DNA from: Lachnoclostridium sp. UBA933
GTDB taxonomy: Bacteria > Bacillota > Clostridia > Lachnospirales > Lachnospiraceae
DNA length: 5,411 nt
Reading direction: 5' to 3'
Assembly (NCBI GenBank): GCA_002293545.1
Contig: DBDL01000149.1
Location: 10,835 to 16,245, forward strand
The notes below the pieces were generated by a model. The model saw only the letters and a program-made list of their open reading frames with translations. It was not told where the DNA came from and made no database searches. Within the stretch, counting starts at the first letter, position 1. Each line of letters starts with the position of its first letter. Both the position numbers and the translations under genes were made by a program. Shown one piece after another: positions 1 to 5,411 of the stretch.

Positions 1-70
1 TTGTGAAAGGGTTAAGGCACAGGAAGAGTAAATATTGCGAAAGGATTGAAGACACGCAGGAGGAATAAAT
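1..70. repeat. Imperfect tandem repeat, two copies, possibly at an upstream gene's 3' end
   Basis: Bases 1-33 and 35-70 align as two copies of one unit. They differ by five substitutions, all transitions, plus three inserted bases in the second copy. Each copy contains a plus-strand reading frame ending in TAA: the first reads CERVKAQEE then stop (2-31), the second CERIEDTQEE then stop (36-68). The second frame is open from base 3. Because the offset is 34 bp, the two stops lie in different frames. Either could be the true end of a gene starting outside the window, leaving the other as duplicated 3' sequence. Too little is visible to identify such a gene. The repeat itself is seen directly; its link to a coding end is inference. 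Confidence 0.6.
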
Positions 71-160
71 AATCCCTGAGAAATTGTACGGATTATCTGC
101 TTGGGAAAATGAGGAGGATGTTGATACCCTGATGAATTCTGAATTTTGATGAAAAATGAT

Positions 161-189
161 TTGCTTTCTTGAAAGATAAGCAATATAAT
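161..189 (+). promoter_or_regulatory. Candidate vegetative promoter for the der operon
   Basis: A perfect -10 hexamer TATAAT lies at 184-189. TTGCTT at 161-166 sits exactly 17 bp upstream and matches the first three bases of the TTGACA -35 consensus. Transcription would start near 195-197 and give a leader of roughly 38 bases before der. The -35 hexamer and the last six spacer bases (AAGCAA, 178-183) form an inverted repeat, which could be chance or a weak operator. The promoter is inferred from sequence match and placement only. Confidence 0.5.
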
Positions 190-232
190 GAAAGAGTTAA
201 AATTATTTTAGGCAGAAAAAGAGGTACAACAA

Positions 233-1552
233 ATGAGTAAACCAATTATAGCAATTGTAGGCAGACCGAATGTCGGGAAGTCTACATTGTTTAATGCACT
301 TGCAGGAGAGCGTATTTCTATTGTAGAGGATCATCCGGGTGTGACGAGGGATCGGATTTATGCGGATATGACGTGGCTGAATCATACATTTTCACTGATT
401 GATACCGGTGGAATTGATATAGACAGTAAAGACAAAATGCTTAAACATATGAAAGAACAGGCACAGATTGCGATTGATACGGCGGATATTATTTTATTTC
501 TTGTCGATGTAAAACAGGGATTGGTGGATTCGGACTTTAAAGTAGCCGACATGCTCCGGCGGTCAGGTAAACCGATTGTTTTGGCAGTGAATAAGGTGGA
601 TAATTTTGATAAATATATGCCGGATGTCTATGAGTTTTTTAACTTGGGAATCGGTGAACCGCATCCGGTTTCTGCATCTTCCAAGCTTGGCTTGGGAGAT
701 ATGCTGGATTCCGTTTTAGAGCATTTGAACAGGGAAGAAATTGAGGAACAGGACGATGACCGTCCGAGGATTGCCGTTGTCGGACGCCCGAATGTCGGGA
801 AATCCTCTCTCATTAATTATATGCTGGGAGAAAACAGGGTTATCGTTTCGGATATTGCCGGAACAACACGTGACGCAATTGATACGGAGGTTGTCTATCA
901 GGATAATAAATATGTTTTCATTGATACGGCAGGATTGCGAAGAAAAAGCAAAATCAAAGAGGATTTGGAGCGATACAGTATCATACGGACAGTAGCGGCG
1001 ATTGAACGGTCGGATATCGTCATATTGATGATTGACGCAGAAGAGGGTGTGACGGAACAGGACGCCAAAATTGCGGGAATCGCCCATGACAGGGGTCGGG
1101 GTATGATCATCGCCGTAAATAAATGGGATGTAATTGAAAAAGATAATCATTCCGTAAAGAAATATACAAACAGGATTCGGGAGGTGCTTTCCTTTCTTCC
1201 CTATGCGGAGATTCTTTTTATATCGGCGGTAACAGGACAGCGGATCCATAAGATTATGGATGTGGCACAGACGGTCATACAGAATCATTCGCTGCGTATC
1301 CATACCGGCGTACTGAATGAGATTCTGGCAGAAGCGGTTGCGCTCCATCAGCCGCCGTCGGATAAAGGAAAACACCTGAGGCTTTATTATATCACACAGG
1401 TAAGCGTCAAACCGCCGACGTTTGTAATTTTTGTAAACAGCAAGGCACTGATGCATTTTTCTTATCAAAGATATATTGAAAATAAAATCAGGGAAACGTT
1501 CGGGTTTCGCGGAACACCGATACGTATTTATATTCGTGAAAGGAAAAACTGA
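233..1552 (+). CDS. der: Ribosome-assembly GTPase Der (EngA), double G-domain protein
   Basis: Der is an essential cytoplasmic GTPase that acts in maturation of the 50S ribosomal subunit. This 439-residue protein has the usual family length and order. G domain 1 shows the P-loop GRPNVGKS (10-17), switch Thr38 in GVTRD, DTGG (57-60), NKVD (120-123) and SAS (147-149). An acidic linker around 165-176 leads to G domain 2, with GRPNVGKS (184-191), the GTTRD switch (210-214), DTAG (231-234), NKWD (296-299) and SAVTG (331-335). The last ~85 residues match the KH-like RNA-binding domain (GVLNEIL start, GTPIRI near the end). All nucleotide-binding motifs are intact. The ATG is preceded by AAAGAGGT (217-224) at suitable spacing. 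It appears to be the first gene of a run with plsY and gpsA, which is known synteny in Clostridia. Identification is very secure. Confidence 0.98.
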   Translation: MSKPIIAIVGRPNVGKSTLFNALAGERISIVEDHPGVTRDRIYADMTWLNHTFSLIDTGGIDIDSKDKMLKHMKEQAQIAIDTADIILFLVDVKQGLVDSDFKVADMLRRSGKPIVLAVNKVDNFDKYMPDVYEFFNLGIGEPHPVSASSKLGLGDMLDSVLEHLNREEIEEQDDDRPRIAVVGRPNVGKSSLINYMLGENRVIVSDIAGTTRDAIDTEVVYQDNKYVFIDTAGLRRKSKIKEDLERYSIIRTVAAIERSDIVILMIDAEEGVTEQDAKIAGIAHDRGRGMIIAVNKWDVIEKDNHSVKKYTNRIREVLSFLPYAEILFISAVTGQRIHKIMDVAQTVIQNHSLRIHTGVLNEILAEAVALHQPPSDKGKHLRLYYITQVSVKPPTFVIFVNSKALMHFSYQRYIENKIRETFGFRGTPIRIYIRERKN

Positions 1553-1584
1553 CTGACCGGATACCGGTATTCAAACATTCAGTC
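1551..1584 (+). other. Inverted repeats in the der-plsY gap, possible mRNA hairpin
   Basis: The der stop codon and the gap hold two dyads. A short perfect hairpin, ACCGG-ATA-CCGGT, lies at 1556-1568. A wider pair, GACTGA (1551-1556) and TCAGTC (1579-1584), could close around it, sharing base 1556. The structure ends immediately before the plsY ribosome binding site AAGGAGG (1585-1591). No U-run follows, so it does not look like a terminator. It might affect mRNA stability or plsY initiation; this is inference, and small dyads occur by chance. Confidence 0.3.
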
Positions 1585-1596
1585 AAGGAGGAAGAT

Positions 1597-2241
1597 ATGC
1601 TGACAGTTATTTTAACAATGACGGTTTTATTCGCAGTAGGATATGGATTCGGATCAATATCCACTGGTTTTTTAGTAGGAAAAATATACGGGGTCGATAT
1701 CCGCAATTCGGGAAGCGGAAATGTAGGAGCAACCAATGCATTGCGCACGCTCGGGGCGAAAGCCGGTGCGCTGACTTTTTTAGGGGATATCCTAAAGGTT
1801 CTTATACCGATTTTGATTGTTCGGTTTGTTTTATATAACGGGATGGAAGAAACCTATGTATATGTACTGATAACCGGACTCGGTGCGGTTATGGGACATA
1901 ATTTCCCTTTTTATCTGCATTTTAAAGGCGGGAGAGGAATTGCCGTATCGGCAGGTGTTATTATTGTAGCTACCGATTGGTGGGTTGTATTGATCGGATT
2001 GGCGATTTTTGTAATTGTTGTGACGATAACGAGGTATGTATCGGCGGGTTCTTTGATTGTTGTCTGGTATCTTCCGCTTTATACGATCTATGCTTACCGC
2101 AGCAATGAATATTTTGTCCTGATGCTGGTTATCAGCTTATTATTTACGCTAATCGCCTATATAAAGCATTTACCCAATATAAAAAGACTGCTGAGCGGTA
2201 CGGAAAATAAGCTTGCATTTAAGAAGAAAAGTAATGTATGA
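1597..2241 (+). CDS. plsY: Acyl-phosphate:glycerol-3-phosphate acyltransferase PlsY
   Basis: PlsY is an integral membrane enzyme that transfers an acyl chain from acyl-phosphate to position 1 of sn-glycerol-3-phosphate, giving lysophosphatidic acid, the first committed step of phospholipid synthesis in most Gram-positives. The 214-residue protein is of ordinary length and very hydrophobic, with about six or seven membrane segments. All three family loops are visible: GSGNVGATN (39-47) after DIR; GHNFPFYLHFKGGRG (100-114), with Arg where many members have Lys in GGKG; and KHLPNIKRLLSGTENK (190-205) near the basic C terminus. The start is supported by AAGGAGG at 1585-1591, five bases before ATG. 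Only 12 bp separate its stop from gpsA, whose product is its substrate, so co-transcription and possibly translational coupling are likely. Confidence 0.97.
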   Translation: MLTVILTMTVLFAVGYGFGSISTGFLVGKIYGVDIRNSGSGNVGATNALRTLGAKAGALTFLGDILKVLIPILIVRFVLYNGMEETYVYVLITGLGAVMGHNFPFYLHFKGGRGIAVSAGVIIVATDWWVVLIGLAIFVIVVTITRYVSAGSLIVVWYLPLYTIYAYRSNEYFVLMLVISLLFTLIAYIKHLPNIKRLLSGTENKLAFKKKSNV

Positions 2242-2253
2242 ACGGGGGATATT

Positions 2254-3261
2254 ATGAAAAAAGTTAGTTTTATCGGCGGCGGAAGCTGGGGAACCGCATT
2301 GGCGGTACTTTGTCATAAAAACGGACACAAAGTAACCATCTGGTCGGCATTGAAAAGTGAAGTTGATTTACTGCGGAACGAAAGAGAGCATATTCACCGT
2401 TTGCCCGGAGTGAAGATATCGGACGAAATATCCATAGAGGACGATTTGGAAACTGCCTGTACGAATCAGGATATCATTGTTTTTGCGGTTGCTTCCCCGT
2501 TTATCAGGGAAACGGCTTGCAAGGCCGCCGGCTTTATCAAAGACGGTCAGATTATCGTGAATGTTTCAAAGGGGATTGAAGACCGTACATTAATGACGCT
2601 TTGTGATGTCATAGAGGATGAAATCACGAACGCCGACATATCCGTGCTTTCCGGTCCAAGTCATGCCGAGGAGGTTTCAAGGGGCATTCCAACTACAGTA
2701 GTAGTAGGATCGAAATCAAAGAAAACGGCAGAACTGATACAGGATATATTTATGAACGATTGTTTCCGTGTATATACAAACCCCGATATGGTTGGCATTG
2801 AACTCGGCGGTTCTTTAAAAAATGTGATCGCCTTAGCGGCGGGTATCATTGACGGAATCGGTATGGGTGACAACACAAAGGCGGCTCTGATGACAAGAGG
2901 AATTGCTGAAATCAGCCGTTTAGGCATTGCCGCGGGCGGAAAATTTGAAACATTCTGCGGTCTTTCCGGGATCGGGGATTTAATTGTGACCTGCACAAGC
3001 AAACACAGCCGTAACCACAACGCCGGGTATTATTTGGGGCAGGGATTTACGTTTGAAGAAACAAAAGAGAAAATCGGTCAGGTAATCGAAGGCGCCAATT
3101 CCGCAAGAGCCGCCTTGGATTTAGCAGTAAAGTTCCATATAACAATGCCGATCGCGGAACAGGTAAGCGCTGTGTTATTTGAAAATAAAAAAGTAAATCA
3201 AGCGGTGGAGGATTTGCTGAAAAGAGAAAAAAGAATTGAGTACCAAACATTATCATGGTAG
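2254..3261 (+). CDS. gpsA: NAD(P)-dependent glycerol-3-phosphate dehydrogenase GpsA
   Basis: GpsA reduces dihydroxyacetone phosphate to sn-glycerol-3-phosphate in the cytoplasm, supplying the backbone that PlsY acylates. The 335-residue protein is a normal family length. The N-terminal Rossmann fold begins with GGGSWG (8-13, GxGxxG) after a beta strand. Further landmarks are VSKGIE with Lys106, GPSHAEEV (134-141), the catalytic Lys189 in SLKNVIALAAG, GLSGIGDL with Asp242, SRN (252-254) followed by the GYYLGQG glycine-rich turn, and IEGANSA in the helical C-terminal domain. Nothing essential is missing. Initiation is from ATG 2254, preceded by GGGGGAT (2244-2250), a somewhat weak and closely spaced Shine-Dalgarno that would suit coupling to plsY translation. 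TAG at 3259-3261 ends the gene; no hairpin with a U-run follows it. Confidence 0.97.
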   Translation: MKKVSFIGGGSWGTALAVLCHKNGHKVTIWSALKSEVDLLRNEREHIHRLPGVKISDEISIEDDLETACTNQDIIVFAVASPFIRETACKAAGFIKDGQIIVNVSKGIEDRTLMTLCDVIEDEITNADISVLSGPSHAEEVSRGIPTTVVVGSKSKKTAELIQDIFMNDCFRVYTNPDMVGIELGGSLKNVIALAAGIIDGIGMGDNTKAALMTRGIAEISRLGIAAGGKFETFCGLSGIGDLIVTCTSKHSRNHNAGYYLGQGFTFEETKEKIGQVIEGANSARAALDLAVKFHITMPIAEQVSAVLFENKKVNQAVEDLLKREKRIEYQTLSW

Positions 3262-3262
3262 C

Positions 3263-3298
3263 ATGACACAAAAATGTTGCAAAGGTTTATTATCATAA
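3263..3298 (+). other. Eleven-codon ORF: diverged copy of the esterase start, or leader peptide
   Basis: ATG at 3263 lies one base after the gpsA stop and opens an 11-codon frame, MTQKCCKGLLS, ending in TAA at 3296-3298. It resembles the esterase N terminus, MSQKCRKCIIG, in the same register: 23 of 33 bases are identical, including an 11-base exact match (CACAAAAATGT at 3267-3277 and 3332-3342). No good ribosome binding site precedes it, so translation would depend on reinitiation by ribosomes leaving gpsA. It is best read as a relic of a 65-bp duplication; a leader peptide function is speculative. Confidence 0.35.
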
Positions 3299-3304
3299 TA
3301 TACA
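3277..3304 (+). promoter_or_regulatory. Candidate promoter for the esterase gene
   Basis: TTGCAA (3277-3282) and TATACA (3299-3304) are spaced by 16 bp, each matching its vegetative consensus at four of six positions. An alternative pairing is ATGACA (3263-3268, five of six) with TTTATT (3286-3291, four of six) at 17 bp. Neither is strong, and read-through from the der-plsY-gpsA transcript is also possible because no terminator is visible after gpsA. Confidence 0.3.
3288..3300. promoter_or_regulatory. Perfect AT-rich dyad, possible operator
   Basis: TATTAT-C-ATAATA is a perfect 6-1-6 palindrome lying between the candidate -35 and -10 elements of the esterase gene. The odd-centre layout recalls Fur/PerR-family boxes, but the half-sites do not match the Bacillus PerR or Fur consensus exactly. 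In AT-rich intergenic DNA it may be chance. No regulator gene is in the window. Confidence 0.25.
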
Positions 3305-3314
3305 AAAGAAAATT

Positions 3315-3320
3315 AGGAGG
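3315..3320 (+). promoter_or_regulatory. Ribosome binding site AGGAGG fixing the esterase start
   Basis: A full AGGAGG lies seven bases before ATG 3328. It selects this start over the upstream ATG 3263 and the in-frame Met19 codon. The chosen start also places basic residues ahead of the hydrophobic signal-peptide core, as expected for an exported protein. Confidence 0.85.
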
Positions 3321-3327
3321 GTTACCA

Positions 3328-5411
3328 ATGTCACAAAAATGTCGGAAATGTATCATAGGGATTCTGTTTGTTTTATCAGCGATGCTTCTTTTTTCATCCG
3401 TTATCGGTACCGAATCATCTGCGGCAGCTAAACCGTCTTGTTTATTGCCTCTGAAAAAGGAGAAGAAGATTAAGGCATTTTTAAAATCAAATAAATCCAC
3501 GAAAAAATATGCAGGAAAAGCATATGCAAAAATGAAATGGAAATCATCAAAGAAAAAAGTATTACAAATAAAAGGGAAAAAAATCATCGGGAAGAAGAAG
3601 GGGAAGGCACAGCTTCGCGGTTATTTGAAAAAAAAGAAAGCAGTTGCCATAAAAGTCACCGTCATGATACCGGTTTCTTCTATTAAAGTAAATGATTCTT
3701 CTGTAAAAGCGTATCTTGGAAGCAAGACGCAAATCGTATCCGCCGTGAAACCCGCCAATGCTTCAAACAAAGGATTGAGTTTTGCCACTGCCAATAAAAA
3801 GATAGCGAAGGTATCCAAAAAAGGTGTTATTACCGCACTGGCATATGGTAAAACAAGCATAAAAGTAAAAAGCAAAGACGGATTTAAGACAAAAACAGTG
3901 AAAGTCAATGTTGTGCCGGAGCTGCTGCGCAAAACAGCGAACGGAGATGTAAACGGGGCGCAGCTAAAAAATGCATTGGTTTGGTATGGAGTGCCTTACG
4001 GAGCCTCTACGGAAGGACAAAATCGCTGGTGTGCGCCGAAAAATCCGTCTAAATGGAATTATGCGCTGAATTGTAAGAAAAAGAGGGCGGATGCCGCACA
4101 GAAAGGAAGCGCTGCCGATACCTATACCGGTTCAGAGAATTGTCTTTATGTAAATGTATTCCGTCCGGATACGGCAGAAAAGAAACTGCCTGTTTTTGTG
4201 TTTATGCACGGCGGCGGAAACAGTTCAGGAAGTGCCAATCGCAACCTGGCGGTGATTGCAAAAGACTGCAATGCCGTTGTCGTATCAATTTCCCATCGTC
4301 TGGGCGCATTCGGTTATCTCAGCCACCCGGCTTTACAAAACAAGAGTCCGGAAGAGAACAGCGGAAATTTTACTATGCTTGATATCAAAAAAGCGTTGGA
4401 ATGGATTCAAGGGAATATTGCTAATTTTGGCGGAGCAAAAGGAAATGTAACAATATCCGGTTACTCGGCGGGTGCGAGAAATGCCATGTGTGCGGTGATT
4501 TCTCCGGTGATGAAAGGATTATTCCATAAAGCAGTCAGTTTCAGCGGCGGGATGGTAACTTGTACGCCGGAACAAGGAGAAGCGGCAACAGAAAATAAAC
4601 TTGCGGATATATTAGTAAAAAGAAAAAAATATGATAAAAAAGATGCGGCATTGGAGTATGTTGAAGGATTAAGTTTAGAAGAAACCAGAAGTCTTCTCGA
4701 AGATTTAACAACAGCGGAAGTAGCAAATATGTTTGACGGTGCGGCTTTGGTTTTGGACAACTTCCCGCAGTGTTTCCGTGACGGGGTTGTTATTCCGGAG
4801 GAAGGTTTTGATATCATTCCGTCAGGAAATTATAACCGCGTACCTATGATTTTAGGGAGTAACCGTTCGGAATATGCGTCGTTTGCCTATACAAAGCAAA
4901 TGACATTATCACGCACCAGTGCGGCGTCCATTTCGTCAGCGGAAGAAATGTCGTCGCTGATTCAAAATGCCATTACGTACGGGAGCAAGTTCCATGCCGG
5001 ATTTTATGTGGAAGACGCGGCACAAAGGCTTCTTTCGGACGCAGGTCATAAGGCGGTTTACGGTTATCGGAACTTATGGGGAGAGAATCCGGCTGTTACC
5101 AATGAGGCATACAGTATTTATGTCGGGGCAAGCCACGGAAGCGATTTGGATTTTCTTTGCGAACAGTATACGGGATTGGAGTCTGATGTTGCACCGGGCG
5201 CAATTAATTCATCGAACTTAAACGGGCGGAAAAAGATTTCAAACAGAATGCAAAGTTATATTAAGTATTTTATACGCAATGGGAATCCCAACGGCAGCGG
5301 AGTGAAAAACTGGACGACATGGACGACCGGGGAAAAGGATAAACGGATTATGACATTTGATGCCAACAAAACAGATACCGCATTGGCGATGTCGGAAGAG
5401 TATTTAAAAGC
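3328..5411 (+). CDS. Secreted type-B carboxylesterase with N-terminal Big_2-like domains (3' end cut by window)
   Basis: The frame stays open to the window end: 694 codons and no stop. Residues 1 to about 34 form a Sec signal peptide (KCRK, hydrophobic 9-27, then SSAAA-K); there is no lipobox. Residues ~35-112 are an extremely basic Ig-like segment (29 Lys in residues 35-110) with a Big_2-like pattern, KWKSSKKKVLQIKG then GKAQL. Residues ~114-196 are a clearer Big_2-like domain (SFATANKKIAKVSKKGVITA). From ~199 on is a type-B carboxylesterase of the alpha/beta hydrolase fold: GVPYGA (221-226), SENCLYVNVF (269-278), oxyanion loop HGGG (294-297), nucleophile elbow GYSAGA with Ser380, Glu515 in GSNRSEY, and His603 in ASHGSDL. 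These are the expected triad residues by family alignment. WTTW and MTF near the window edge suggest few residues are missing unless a further domain follows. It should hydrolyse carboxylic esters outside the cell or at the wall; the substrate is unknown. GYSAGA departs from the common GESAGA/G. Its N-terminal domains probably aid wall or polymer attachment (inference). Confidence 0.92.
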   Translation, partial: MSQKCRKCIIGILFVLSAMLLFSSVIGTESSAAAKPSCLLPLKKEKKIKAFLKSNKSTKKYAGKAYAKMKWKSSKKKVLQIKGKKIIGKKKGKAQLRGYLKKKKAVAIKVTVMIPVSSIKVNDSSVKAYLGSKTQIVSAVKPANASNKGLSFATANKKIAKVSKKGVITALAYGKTSIKVKSKDGFKTKTVKVNVVPELLRKTANGDVNGAQLKNALVWYGVPYGASTEGQNRWCAPKNPSKWNYALNCKKKRADAAQKGSAADTYTGSENCLYVNVFRPDTAEKKLPVFVFMHGGGNSSGSANRNLAVIAKDCNAVVVSISHRLGAFGYLSHPALQNKSPEENSGNFTMLDIKKALEWIQGNIANFGGAKGNVTISGYSAGARNAMCAVISPVMKGLFHKAVSFSGGMVTCTPEQGEAATENKLADILVKRKKYDKKDAALEYVEGLSLEETRSLLEDLTTAEVANMFDGAALVLDNFPQCFRDGVVIPEEGFDIIPSGNYNRVPMILGSNRSEYASFAYTKQMTLSRTSAASISSAEEMSSLIQNAITYGSKFHAGFYVEDAAQRLLSDAGHKAVYGYRNLWGENPAVTNEAYSIYVGASHGSDLDFLCEQYTGLESDVAPGAINSSNLNGRKKISNRMQSYIKYFIRNGNPNGSGVKNWTTWTTGEKDKRIMTFDANKTDTALAMSEEYLK

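Larger units (their letters stand above)
3263..3360 (+). repeat. Direct repeat of the esterase start region, 65 bp apart
   Basis: The first copy begins at 3263 and the second at 3328, which is the esterase ATG. The first 21 bases agree at 18 positions, and similarity fades after about 33 bases. The bases between the copies carry the candidate promoter elements, the AT-rich dyad and the AGGAGG site, so a local duplication may have separated an old start from the present one. The similarity is seen directly; the mechanism is inferred. Confidence 0.55.

Noticed and set aside
69..96. Inverted repeat ATAATCC/GGATTAT as a terminator of the upstream gene
   Set aside because: The stem is AT-rich with a 14-base loop and is not followed by a T-run, so it does not meet the pattern of an intrinsic terminator.
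132..149. Five-codon ORF MNSEF upstream of der with GAGGAGG at 111-117
   Set aside because: It is too short and badly spaced from the Shine-Dalgarno-like run, and it lies upstream of the better promoter candidate at 161-189.
716..1468. A 250-codon open frame on the minus strand inside der
   Set aside because: It lies wholly antisense to highly conserved Der coding sequence, has no recognisable motifs, and its composition follows from der's codon use.
3261..3280. Possible terminator hairpin after gpsA (GCA..ACA pairing with TGT-TGC)
   Set aside because: The stem needs a bulge, is only about six pairs, and has no following T-run. The sequence is better explained by the duplicated start region.
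3198..3587. A 129-codon minus-strand frame rich in Phe across the esterase start
   Set aside because: Its Phe-rich composition is the mirror of the Lys AAA/AAG codons on the plus strand, so it is a shadow of the lysine-rich segment.
3625..3640. A-rich heptamer A AAA AAG in frame, a possible -1 frameshift site
   Set aside because: Such runs are expected by chance in a Lys-rich frame. The zero frame continues into a full esterase domain, and no stimulatory structure was recognised.
4140..4450. Two plus-strand frames of 64-80 codons within the esterase domain
   Set aside because: They overlap conserved esterase motifs in another frame, lack ribosome binding sites, and show no protein-like features.

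Overview
The window looks like a chromosomal segment of a low-to-moderate GC Gram-positive anaerobe, most likely a Clostridia member such as Lachnospiraceae. Three things support this: the gene order der-plsY-gpsA, strong AGGAGG-type ribosome binding sites, and a secreted protein with lysine-rich bacterial Ig-like domains of a kind common in that group. The taxonomic call is an inference from style and synteny; no database search was possible.

Layout. Bases 1-232 hold no complete gene. They contain an imperfect tandem repeat (1-70), possibly the extreme 3' end of an upstream gene, and a candidate vegetative promoter (161-189). Three closely packed plus-strand housekeeping genes follow: der (233-1552), the two-domain ribosome-assembly GTPase; plsY (1597-2241), the membrane glycerol-3-phosphate acyltransferase; and gpsA (2254-3261), NAD(P)-dependent glycerol-3-phosphate dehydrogenase. 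GpsA makes sn-glycerol-3-phosphate and PlsY acylates it, so these two adjacent genes (12 bp apart) form the entry to phospholipid synthesis. Der is a frequent neighbour without a direct metabolic link.

After a 66-bp gap that shows no terminator, a long plus-strand frame opens at 3328 and runs off the window end without a stop (694 codons visible). It encodes an exported protein: signal peptide, a very lysine-rich Ig-like (Big_2-like) domain, a second Big_2-like domain, then a nearly complete type-B carboxylesterase domain with a recognisable Ser-Glu-His triad. It is the least ordinary gene in the window.

The gpsA-esterase gap repays attention. One base after the gpsA stop is an 11-codon ORF whose sequence is a diverged copy of the esterase start (MTQKCCKGLLS versus MSQKCRKCIIG, 65 bp apart), and it overlaps candidate promoter elements and a perfect TATTAT-C-ATAATA dyad. 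No RNA genes, CRISPR arrays, insertion sequences or integrase genes were seen. I found no convincing wholly new biological system; the candidates for follow-up are the esterase architecture and the duplicated start region.
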